A stretch of 64,000 bases of DNA from Xanthoparmelia taractica. Lineage: Eukaryota > Ascomycota > Lecanoromycetes > Lecanorales > Parmeliaceae. The notes under the pieces were generated by a model, which saw nothing but the letters and a program-made list of their open reading frames with translations, searched no databases and was not told where the DNA came from. The stretch covers positions 124,001-188,000 of the forward strand of contig JANQBS010000025.1 in assembly GCA_033085395.1 (NCBI GenBank). Reading direction: 5' to 3'. Position 1 is the stretch's first letter. The number at the start of each line of letters is the position of its first letter. Positions 12,104 to 21,392 of this stretch are shown piece by piece. The translations under genes and the position numbers were made by a program.

Positions 12104-13824
12104 AGCATGATGAAGTAGCTCGCTCTTCGCCTGAGGACTGACCGAGTGCTCTCAACTGAATGACCGAGCAGTAGGCTTGATACTGTAATTGTCATTATTC
12201 CATAGCGTTGGATGAGCCTAGGACTTCATTAACGTTCTTGGTCCTTTACATAAATGATGACAACATTGGTCAAAAGTGACATGTTGGTGAACATAGTCGT
12301 CATCATACATAATTCTGTATGATGCTGATTTCCTGTTGATGGTTTTTCTCGGTGACGAATGAGGTTTGAGTTACGTACTTAGTATTGAATCTATAGTCTT
12401 CTGACCGCTCGTCCACCGTTCGGGACGCTTCATTTAGTGTTAATATATCCAAATCCCTGAAGAGACTCGAATTTCCTTATTGGCACTGCCAGCGTCCCCT
12501 TCCCCCTTTTGAAAGTCATGGAAAATAAAAGGCCTTCACTATCGTACCCGTCTTTGCAGGCTTTGCCATGGGTACGCCGGCGACGAAAATTGGCCTGAAA
12601 AGGTAGAGCCCCTGCATACAGAAGAATTTATCGGGCACCTGTGCCAAACTCTGGCCGTACTATCCAACCTTCAGACTGTCATTCTCACCAACTCATAACG
12701 AGAACAGGTACTCTGCTGGTGCCAACAGCCTACGTTGATGGCCACATGCAGACATTCGATGCTTGGCCGGCTGAGGATGATACTGAATTGAAATCTTTGA
12801 CGCAAATGGCTTCGAATATTAGGCCCCAAGTCCTACGAGCACTGTTCACTTCTTTGAGTACCACGTTACAACGACTGCCACAGAATGTTGTAGATCAGGT
12901 CCGATCATCAGCGCTTCCTGTATAACCCTCCGACAAAGATACTGCGCCGCCAAAGTCCAGCCAGACCTGACGAGTCTCCACTTGCACCTTCATGCCAAAT
13001 CTGATGATGATGTCAAAGATGATCTCTAGGTGTCAGCATCTAAAACATTCCCCCACATCATCCCTCACCTTAAACTCAGAAAGTCTCAAAATTCCGTTCT
13101 CCATTGTCTCATCGTCCAGCGCTGCAATAGAAAAAATGGGTACAAGAATTTCTCGATTGCTGGGTTGGGTGGGTACATGTCGATGTAAAAACCTACCCTG
13201 AAAAGACCTCTGGATTCAAAGGAATCGAGAGACAAGCTACCTTTGATGGTGTGGGACATGTTATTCCAGACGACCAAAGTTCGTTTGACGAGTTCTGTAG
13301 GAAAATATTGTCATTCCTGCTGCGGTGAAGGCGAAGCTATCCAAGCCAAAGTTCGCAAGTTTTGGCATCATGCAACCCTCTCAAAGGAATTTAGAGGTCA
13401 TTGGTTTGGCGCTGGTGTCTATCAATCACTAGTGGCTCCAGATTAGTCCGCAGATAAAGTCTCAGACAAGTCATCGCATGGCTCGAAAATGCTGTCAGGA
13501 ATGTAAACTCCACTTACTATGCAAGGTCAGCGACCGGAGAAGTTGGTATTGCCAACATTCCGTGGATCGAGATCGAAGATTATGCCCTGTGTCATTCATA
13601 AATCCCTCAGAAGCACCTTCGGTCATCGAGATCGGGTGTAGTGCCAATTTCCCACCATCTATAAAGACAACCTCCCAAGCACCATTTATCACAGCATCAG
13701 CAACGCTCCTTCGCTTCAATACAACCCACAGCCCGCAGCTACTAGCAGTCACTCTTTTCACACTCCGGATCCCAGCACCCCATACCCATAACTTAATACC
13801 TCCAACCTTCGCATCATCTTCAAC
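12104..13824. other. Intergenic with broken coding-like text
   Basis: Plus-strand fragments between about 12620 and 13445 read like pieces of one protein in shifting frames, for example HLCQTLAVLSNLQTVILTN near 12640-12700 and LTSLHLHLHAKSDDDVKD near 12975-13020. The repeated hydrophobic LxxLxL spacing suggests a leucine-rich F-box-type relic, but there is no continuous frame. The last 100 bases are CT-rich and precede the small gene at 13825, as in many fungal promoters. Confidence 0.35.
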
Positions 13825-14122
13825 ATGCAGCTCTTCCCAGCCATGCAGCTCTTCCCAAACATGTGGTCCATCTGGGCCATCTGGACCATGCTCCTCCTGA
13901 CCGCACTGAGCATCCCACTCGCCGAGGTCGCTGACACATCTGCGGCCAAACCAGTTATCAACCCCCTGTGCTCAAAGGAGACAAGTAAGTTCTCGTGAGG
14001 TAAAGATCCGGACTGATCGCTAATCTATGGTGCGAACCAAAGGCGTTTGCTTGACGAGTGCGGATTGCTGCGAGAAGCAATGCATCGCCGGGGTTTGTAA
14101 CGCCGCTGCGGCGCGTTGGTAA
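13825..14122 (+). CDS. Small secreted six-cysteine protein with knottin-like pattern
   Basis: Two exons, 13825-13984 and 14043-14122, join across a 58-nt intron (donor GTAAGT at 13985, branch CTAAT near 14022, acceptor AG at 14041-14042). The product has 79 residues. The N-terminus is a tryptophan- and leucine-rich signal peptide; a second in-frame ATG at 13843 would give a more standard one, and the first 12 residues are a 6-residue duplication (MQLFPA, MQLFPN). The mature part holds six cysteines at residues 49, 56, 62, 63, 67 and 72, spaced C-x6-C-x5-CC-x3-C-x4-C. This is the classic inhibitor cystine knot arrangement. The intron falls between the first and second cysteine. Knottins include protease inhibitors, antimicrobial peptides, channel-blocking peptides and plant-pathogen effectors; which applies here cannot be told. 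The gene is too small to appear as a single long frame, but its splice sites, signal peptide and cysteine spacing agree. Confidence 0.72.
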
Positions 14123-14548
14123 GGATTTTATCGCCTAATTGGATCGCGCTATGCTGACAATTGAGCAGAAATGCACTTTGCATGTTGTTCTGGAATGGAG
14201 CGGCGTGGTTTTGAACGGGACTAGTATGGGAGGAATGTGGTGTCTCAAATATCTTCATAACGCCTTTGGTGGATTTTGACGACAGATTTTTATTGACTTC
14301 GAGCATTTCTTTTTCTAAACGTTCAGGCAGCAGCTTTTTCTAATTTCAAGACCTTCAACTTATGAGGCTATACTGTAGACGTGGTTCTCCTTTCACACGT
14401 CGCTGAGAACTCGTGTTCAGAACAGAATGTGACTCATTTGTAGCTTACTCTGTCTCTAAGAGCGATCCACCTCGTTGCCAAGAAATGACTCATCTCAACT
14501 TTTCGGACTATATTACTCATAATAAGCCACGCCTCCACATTGAAGCAA
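14123..14548. other. Intergenic between knottin-like gene and tRNA
   Basis: The 3' flank of the small secreted protein gene and the 5' flank of the tRNA gene. Nothing else is recognised. Confidence 0.6.
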
Positions 14549-14628
14549 GACAACGTGGCAGAGTGGTTAACGCGTCTGGTTGCTATCCAGATTCCCTTGG
14601 GAGCGCAAGTTCGAGTCTTGCCGTTGTC
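14549..14628 (+). tRNA. tRNA-Ser (anticodon GCT)
   Basis: The ends pair perfectly as a 7-bp acceptor stem (GACAACG with CGTTGTC). The anticodon stem TCTGG/CCAGA encloses the loop TTGCTAT, so the anticodon is GCT at 14582-14584, reading AGC/AGT serine codons. A long variable arm (TCCC/GGGA) is present, as required for a serine tRNA. The T-arm is GCAAG-TTCGAGT-CTTGC, which also carries the internal B box. No intron interrupts the anticodon loop. A T-rich stretch follows at about 14627-14639, suitable for RNA polymerase III termination. CCA is not encoded, as is normal in eukaryotes. Confidence 0.95.
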
Positions 14629-14639
14629 TTTATTCTTTT

Positions 14640-16072
14640 GCTTGTTTTGTCGTTTCCAATTGGAGGCAGGGAATGAATTTCGGATGGATGGTCTTTGACC
14701 GCTATGCCACGAAGCATTGTTACACCATGCCGACATCATTCGCCATAGTCTTGACTTTCTCTGGAAGCTCAACATTTTTGCGTGTGAGTCGGCTGCAAAA
14801 CTTCGTAGCGGAATCAAGGGGTTGCACAACGGTCTTTCTGGAGCACTTCGTCGATGAACGCTCTTTGATTTTCTGGTGGTATACATAAAGTCGGAAGTTG
14901 AACGTCGAAGCTGCCTCAATTTCGCTCCATCTTCACTACGCTTGGCAATCTATTCTTCCCATCTCTTAGTGGTGGTGCCTGAACAATAGACTTGCAAGAG
15001 TTTGCTCTTCCTGCATACTTCGATTGGGACAATCTTCACTGACTGACTCTGAGCACTCTTGCGAGAGGCATGAAAACAAGAAGGGAGCGGCAAGCGAAGC
15101 AGTCTCAAGGATCTTACTTTGCTAAGACTAAGCAACGAAAGAAAGAAAGTCACGAGCTAGCTGTACCAAAGACAGCGCCATGGAAGGCCTTCGACGCCCC
15201 GACCTGTGCTTCATAATGACTCCATCTCAACTACTCAGCGCTTTGCCACTCACCATCTAGGAAGTGAACGCCGCAAGCCTACGCGTTCGCGCAAGTATAG
15301 GCATCTATATTAGGACGCGACCAAAAAGCCTTGGCTCAGAGATTCACTTGGTCTGTACTCGTACCACTGGCCCAGGGAGAGAAAGAGAGATGGATTGAAG
15401 GGCTTCTACTCAACTCAGAAGCCAGAGTAGACAGAGAGAAATGACAGCGGCCGTGACCTCCGATGTGCCAAGCTACGCTCAAAGGATGACCAGCCCTTAG
15501 CTTTTCCTAACGAGGCAGGTGCTAACGAAAGCACTGTTGGACTGTGGGTGTATTGTACTCAATGGCGACGACTAGTGGGTCGAAACATGCCAAATTTGCG
15601 TGCGTAAGCACATTGATTGTGTAGAGATATTGTCGAGGCTGGTGCTGATGCACGTATATGAATAGTCCTAGAGTGAGGCGACATGACTTTGTGCTTGTTG
15701 TGCTTCTGCGACATACGGCAGGTACGAGGGCGCGGAGGGAATTTTTCTACTAGATAGGGCTGCGCTAGCGTGTCGAAGATCTGGGTAGCAGACGTCATCG
15801 GGTCCACAAATTTGCATGCCAAGACACGCGCCCCTTCGCGTTGCATCGCAGTATCTTTTGTTTCCTGGATCCATCTTAATCGTTGGTTTGTATATAGTAT
15901 ATTGGAAGGAGTATATCTGATTCTGGTTTAATTCACTTCCTGTTGTCAACTATTCGCTTTTATATATTCGAAGAAAGAGCATATCAGCTCCCTGTCTTGA
16001 AATAAAAACATTGGAAGGAGGAGCATATCTCATCCTCTAATATATACTTTACTACTCATCATACAAACAGAA
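14640..16072. other. Intergenic, photolyase upstream region
   Basis: No gene is supported. A minus-strand frame at about 15874-15800 has four cysteines in a segment with GACLGMQICGPDDVCYPD, which could be a scrap of a cysteine-rich fungal protein, but no gene structure accompanies it. The last 200 bases are AT-rich with a repeated GGAAGGAG...ATATCT element (see the regulatory entry). Confidence 0.5.
15901..16035 (+). promoter_or_regulatory. Candidate photolyase promoter with imperfect direct repeat
   Basis: Two similar elements lie 173-40 bases before the photolyase ATG: TTGGAAGGAGTATATCTGAT at about 15901 and TTGGAAGGAGGAGCATATCT at about 16011, each flanked by TATATA-type sequence. The spacing and proximity to a light/UV-type gene suggest a regulatory element, but the binding factor is unknown and this is inference. 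Confidence 0.3.
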
Positions 16073-17677
16073 ATGGCTAAGCACCAAGTCGATTCTGAAG
16101 AGCTTCCAGAACTGCGACATCCATCCACGAAACGTGCCAAGCAAGTCGATGCTGACACCCCCTTTAACCAGCTGGTCTCACAGCTCAATGCGCAAGCCTC
16201 AATTGATGAGGTGAAGAACGTCATTCACTGGTTCAGAAGCAAAGATCTGCGCATCCAAGACAACATAGCTCTTCACAATGCCTCGTCGCTGGCCAAGCAA
16301 AAATCCAAGCCCCTCATCTGCGTCTATGTCTATTGCCCAGAGGAATTTGAATGGCACGGAACGAGTCCTGCGAGGAGCGACCTCATCGTCGAAACTCTTG
16401 GACTAATGCACGCTGAGCTAGAAGAACTCCAGATTCCTCTCGTCTTTGTAACAGCAGAGGGGCGCAAAGAGATCGTACCTACCATTGTCAAGTTCATAAA
16501 GGAGAATGATGCTTGCCATGTCTTCGCCAACTTTGAATACGAGGTAGACGAGCTGCGACGTGACATTAAAGCCCTGAAGGAACTGGGAGACAGTACCCAG
16601 GTCTCACTACACCATGACCAGACCGTTGCCGTACCGGGAGAAGTGAAGACTGGTAGTGGCGGGCCCATGAAGGTCTTCTCGCCCTATCATCGCACCTGGC
16701 TTGGATTAGTCAAAGAGTCTCCAGAACTACTCGACACTGTACCCGCTCCCGAAAAGAATGCTTCAATGCCAGACGTCAAAGGCGCCTCGCATGACGTACC
16801 GCCGGTACCAGAGAACAAGCAATTCGACTCAGAGGAAACCAGGAATCGAATTCGAACGCTGTGGCCCGCAGGTCACCAAGCGGGCATAGATCGCCTCAAC
16901 CACTTCATCCACAAGAAGATTGAAAACTATGCCAAAACCCGTAGCGATCCCTCTAAAGACTCTTCCTCACGCATGTCCGCCTACTTTTCCTCTGGTACCG
17001 TCAGCGTCCGCGAAGCCCTCTCTGCGCTCCGCTCCTACAATAACAACAGCGCCGACTTCAGCGAAAAGGGCGCCAGCTCCGGCGTCTATTCTTGGGTACG
17101 CGAGATCGCTTTCCGAGAGCTCTACAGACAGATGATGGTTGTGATACCACACAACAGCATGAACCTACCCCAAAACTTGAAATTCAACTTCGTCCAATGG
17201 GAAGACGATGAAGAGGGTTGGAAGAAATGGTACGAAGGCAAGACAGGCGTCCCCTTCGTCGACGCCGGAATGCGCCAACTCAACCACGAAGCCTACATGC
17301 AAAACCGCCTCCGCATGAACGTCTCATCCTACCTCTACTGCAATCTCCTCATCGACTACCGCCGCGGGGAACGCTACTTTGCCGAAACACTAATAGATTG
17401 GGACCTGTGCAACAACACGCAGGGCTGGGAACCTAGCTATACGGTCTTCAACCCTGTCAGTCAGGCGGAGAAGAATGATCCCAATGGCGATTACATCAGA
17501 AGGTGGGTCCCAGAGCTGAAAGGAGTGGAGGGAAAGGCTGTTTTCTCGCCCCACGATCGGTTACCTAAAGTGGAGTTTGAGAAACTCGGCTACCCCAGGC
17601 CCCACGTAGATTGGAAGGAGACGAAGCAGAGATGTATGGAGCGGTTCAAAAATGACATGAAAGACGCGGAGCCGTAG
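16073..17677 (+). CDS. phr1: Class I CPD photolyase (deoxyribodipyrimidine photo-lyase)
   Basis: An intact single-exon gene of 534 residues. It repairs UV-made cyclobutane pyrimidine dimers using blue light, an FAD cofactor and an antenna chromophore. Residues about 47-200 form the N-terminal Rossmann-like antenna domain (opening VIHWFRSKDLRIQDN, with a typical HWFR(S/N)xDLRxxDN motif). The C-terminal FAD domain shows WVREIAFRELYRQMM (about 341-355), the GVPFVDAGMRQL and NRLRMNVSSYL motifs, and LIDWDLCNNTQGW. The basic N-terminal tail (KRAK at about residues 21-24) could serve nuclear import. Between W452 and FNP (459-461) only six residues occur, whereas the E. coli enzyme has about sixteen there (the W-x-ASTGTDA-PYFR loop). 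I believe other filamentous fungi share this shorter form, but this needs checking. The gene has no close partner; poly-A-rich sequence follows at about 17815. Confidence 0.93.
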   Translation: MAKHQVDSEELPELRHPSTKRAKQVDADTPFNQLVSQLNAQASIDEVKNVIHWFRSKDLRIQDNIALHNASSLAKQKSKPLICVYVYCPEEFEWHGTSPARSDLIVETLGLMHAELEELQIPLVFVTAEGRKEIVPTIVKFIKENDACHVFANFEYEVDELRRDIKALKELGDSTQVSLHHDQTVAVPGEVKTGSGGPMKVFSPYHRTWLGLVKESPELLDTVPAPEKNASMPDVKGASHDVPPVPENKQFDSEETRNRIRTLWPAGHQAGIDRLNHFIHKKIENYAKTRSDPSKDSSSRMSAYFSSGTVSVREALSALRSYNNNSADFSEKGASSGVYSWVREIAFRELYRQMMVVIPHNSMNLPQNLKFNFVQWEDDEEGWKKWYEGKTGVPFVDAGMRQLNHEAYMQNRLRMNVSSYLYCNLLIDYRRGERYFAETLIDWDLCNNTQGWEPSYTVFNPVSQAEKNDPNGDYIRRWVPELKGVEGKAVFSPHDRLPKVEFEKLGYPRPHVDWKETKQRCMERFKNDMKDAEP

Positions 17678-18732
17678 TTGGGGTGTCTTGAAACCTAGTG
17701 TACATACACCACGTCATTACATATCAAATCAGAACTCTTCCCCTTTATGCGCCCATTCCATGCTCTTCGTGGCTCGGGATTCCAAGAATAATTCCAACAT
17801 TCCACACAGCCCAAAAAAAAAAAAAGAAAAGGGAAAAAAAGGCAAAAAGAACATATTTACATACAGCAGCTAGTATTCGCTGGTCGTCACCGACCCAACT
17901 ACTAATTAGCCGATCTGAGGCTTATCTTTGGCTGAGCGGACGGGAAGCCGAGTTTTCAACAGTCTATGGCCGTATGTACGAGATAATACACTATTTCGGT
18001 ATATAAAGCTAATCTACGTACAATGAAAGAATGTAGCAAACGGAGAGATTGGAGAGCCGTGCATTTGCCTACATCCAGACTCGCGGGTTCTATTTCCATC
18101 CGTATCAACAAAATTCAGTCTTGATGGTCGCCTGATCTAATTACATATGTGTATACATATTGCTTGCTTTTGCCAATCCAGCTTAAAAGCTAGGTTATAG
18201 TGTACATATGCTAGGGTCGAATTTCCTATCCGTATTGCCTTGAGCCTGAAGCTCTTGAATCTATCCGTCTTCCCTTCATTTCCTCTCCGTTTTTCCTACG
18301 CTCTTTACCTCTTGAATGTCCAGTCCATCAGTATCTCAAAATGATGCTCTCTGGCGTCGAGTCACTCATCATTATCATCACCCCCCCAGGACAAGAAATG
18401 CTGAAGAAGCCTTCGCATATCCAGGACACGCCAGCTGCCGCTAGATTGGTTATGTCTTCACCAACGCTACCAATTATGAAGGCTTGATCACCAGACAGCC
18501 GAGCAAAGCAGCGGCAATTTGATCTACACCTACCTTTGAATCTCACAATCAGAGATACGGCGTTCTCCGAATTGGTGAACCCTAGGAAACCAAAAGGGTA
18601 CCATGATCTCTATGCTTCTGGAAGATTTAGTCTTGATTCTTATTTATGAATTAGGATTATCCAGTCAGCTAGCGTTATCGGACTATACCTTCTCCACGGT
18701 AAACTTCCAGAACGCACTACTTCCACTTTGTC
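17678..18732. other. Photolyase 3' flank and intergenic
   Basis: An A-rich tract at about 17814-17850 (13 As, then broken A runs) lies just downstream of the photolyase stop and may mark its 3' end region. The remainder to 18732 has only short frames. Confidence 0.5.
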
Positions 18733-18963
18733 TACACAGCGCGGTGGGGTCATAACTTCTACGTCGTTGCCGAGGGCGTAGACGATTGGCACGGAAAAGT
18801 CAACACGAGACGTGTGCAGCAGCAGCCGGCCACAGATCCCGACACGCCGAGGTATCTGGTCATTGAGTTCGTCGGACAACCCGGGCGTGTATCCCCTCCA
18901 CTACCACATCGCTTAGCATGTCAACGCAGCGCCGTATGTGAATGTCATGGTCAGTTTTGCCTG
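18733..18963 (+). pseudogene. Laccase-type multicopper oxidase relic (C-terminal copper site)
   Basis: The plus-strand text matches the last part of fungal laccases: a WGHNFYVVAEGVDDWHG segment (family form HGHDFYxLAxGxGxW), then TPRYLVIEF. After a one-base shift near 18872 it reads DNPGVYPLHYHIA, stop, HVNAAPYVNVMVS (family form DNPGxWxLHCHIAWHxxxGLxxxxxE). The key T1/T3 copper motif HCHIAWH is ruined at 18899-18919: Cys has become Tyr (TAC) and Trp has become a TAG stop. Both are explained by G-to-A changes on this strand. No exon encoding the N-terminal cupredoxin domains is visible upstream, so this is a fragment. It is not a functional gene. Confidence 0.72.
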
Positions 18964-21392
18964 ATGTGGGCAGCGCCTGGCATGGAGACATTTGCTCGTT
19001 GCTGGCATTGGCTTTCACCTATGCAGGAGCGGCCGCATGAGATGACGCAGCCAGAGATTGCACCGGTGAGAGGAAACGTTTAGCTTGATAGGCGATCTTT
19101 ACGTAGACCATGTGCTGATTGACCTGCAGGTCACTTGTCAGCCGAGTAATTCCTGGCGCGTTTATGCTGGACAGAACGCGGTCAGATTGACCCTGGACTG
19201 TAAGATACGCGTCAATCCTATCATGGGCTGTAAGGTATTGCAGGTGTCTCGAAGCTTTTCCGACGGAGTCTGGAGGTTCTGTGTCTCTAGTGCATTTGGC
19301 GCTGTTCAATAGAAGTAGCGAGTGATAACAAGCACGATAGGCAAACGCAAAGGTGATACGGCAAGAGCTGCAATTAAGCTTTCAGCCCTATTGACGCTGA
19401 TGACCCAGTACATGTAGAGATTGGAGGGAGCGGGAAGACCTACGACTTATTGACAACGTACGAATGAAGGTATTTGGACGGTATACTCCGCTTCGAATCT
19501 TGGGGCGCGGATAATGAAATGGTGAGTAGTGCCTTTCCTGACATCTCAACTTACAGAGAAATATCCGGGTTCGAAGAAGAATTTCTGATTGAGTGTTTAA
19601 GGTTTAGAGGTGGCTGCCGTCAACTGGAGGGCAGTGCGAAGCTCACCATGCTTAGTCGCAAGCCTTGAACTCATGAATTCGGACTTTCCAATTGGGATAT
19701 CTGCTGATATACTGTATCAGCAGAATAACAGATAAGGGCGTTTTGACAAGGATACTGCGCTATTCGGCCACTTCCTTCCCAGCATCTGGTCCACCAATGC
19801 CCTTCGGAAGCCATTGCATATTAATGAAGGACGTATCAAATACCTTATCGCCTTGGCAGTGGGACATACATAATCAACAATGTTGCGAGTTCTCCATAGC
19901 CCCTATTCGGACGCGCATCAGGGGTTTAGATTCGGAGGTATGCAGCCACGTATCTCAAGCGATTATGCTATCATGCCTCAGGCTGTCAATTGGGACATCA
20001 CATTCCCATCGGACGTTTTAGCGTTGCGTAGGACGTAGCGGAACTACTTCGTACGCCATAACTCATAGAGAAGACATAAGAAGGGGGCCCTCGGATTCGA
20101 TCATGCAATCACAGAGAAGAACTGGCCTGGATATAGATAAGATACGCTATCACAAAGTCGCTAGGCCTGATCTTTCTGAGACCCGAAAGCGCTATCGGGA
20201 TCCGCAATGAAGACGACGCAATGCCCACCGCGTCCTCTTTCTTCTGCTGCAAACACTAGCATAGAAGAATGAAAGATTTTGAGCTTCGGGAGGACCACTT
20301 TCAAGTGCGTACGAACCCTGACTGTCTGCAAAACAGGGTAGGCGCATAGAAGATGCATAGACCAGGCCCGAAGACGGGCGAAAGGAGCGTGGGACTGGTC
20401 ATGGAAAAGATCAGGAGAGATGGGTGGAAGAGGTCCTGAAGAAAAAGATAGCATGGAACCGCTCCGTGCATTGCCGGTCAATTGGCGAGGATGTCCATGA
20501 CTCGAAGCTAAAGGTTGATCAATTGTAGCGTTGGCATAGCGTCACGCTGCGCTAGTAATCGCGAATGAGCAGCTATCATGGTTGTCTCCTCGTTTCGGGT
20601 AAGCACGGCCTTTACCAGGCATTATTCTGCATGTGGAAAGCAGTACAATGTACTCAGTACTGTCGGCATGCAGGACTCGTAACGCTGATGACTGAGCTCG
20701 CATGATGTGGCTTATGAAAGGAAATGATCGCGTGAGTAAAGAGATGCGCACCGCTTATCGTCGCTACAATCGCTGCGAGGGATCGTGGTAGAGCCTCAGC
20801 GGGGGAAAATACTGGAATCCTGAGTGAACATTGTCTAGTGATCTGCAAGTAGCGTATTGATTGTTCGAAGATCAACCTCACAGGTTCCCAAGGTTAAGTT
20901 CTTCTGAGAAGAATATGCGCCATGATGGAAAGCACATCTGCTGATCGGCCGGATGTGGTCGCGCTGCCCAAGTGTGTGAGCGACTTGGTCTTTTGAGATG
21001 CAGTGGAGCACTGGTTTATGAAGCTTGTGAAGGAAGGACAGCAAGGAATTTGTATTATTCCCATTCATCAGGACCCATTGCCTATGATAGGAAGGCAGGA
21101 GCGAATAATGGTTGGGGGGAAAAGGGCCTTTGGAGTGAGGCTGACTCTGCCCCACATACGCTACCGTAGCGCAAGAGCCATTTCTGTATTACGGTCGCCT
21201 CAATTTCTCTTTGTGCATTTTCAATCTTGCGTGATTCTATGGATATATGTTCTCATCTTCCACATTTTCCCTTCCGATGACTTCACTCCTTGTAATCATC
21301 TGTCGCTAATCCTGAATCTTTTCTCTATCCTCCATCCTATTTTGTTCCTGACAAGGTACTTCCAACCATTTCCCTACTCTGTACTCATCCTC
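18964..21392. other. Intergenic, choline sulfatase upstream
   Basis: Only short frames with no recognised domains. The last 250 bases before 21393 are pyrimidine-rich on the plus strand, as is common in fungal core promoters. An open frame extends upstream of the sulfatase ATG but is not sulfatase-like. Confidence 0.55.

Noticed and set aside
14413..14919. Open frames of up to 161 codons on both strands
   Set aside because: They run through the tRNA-Ser gene and show no protein features.
21003..21392. In-frame extension upstream of the choline sulfatase
   Set aside because: Pyrimidine-rich leader; the translated text is not sulfatase-like and homology begins just after the ATG at 21393.
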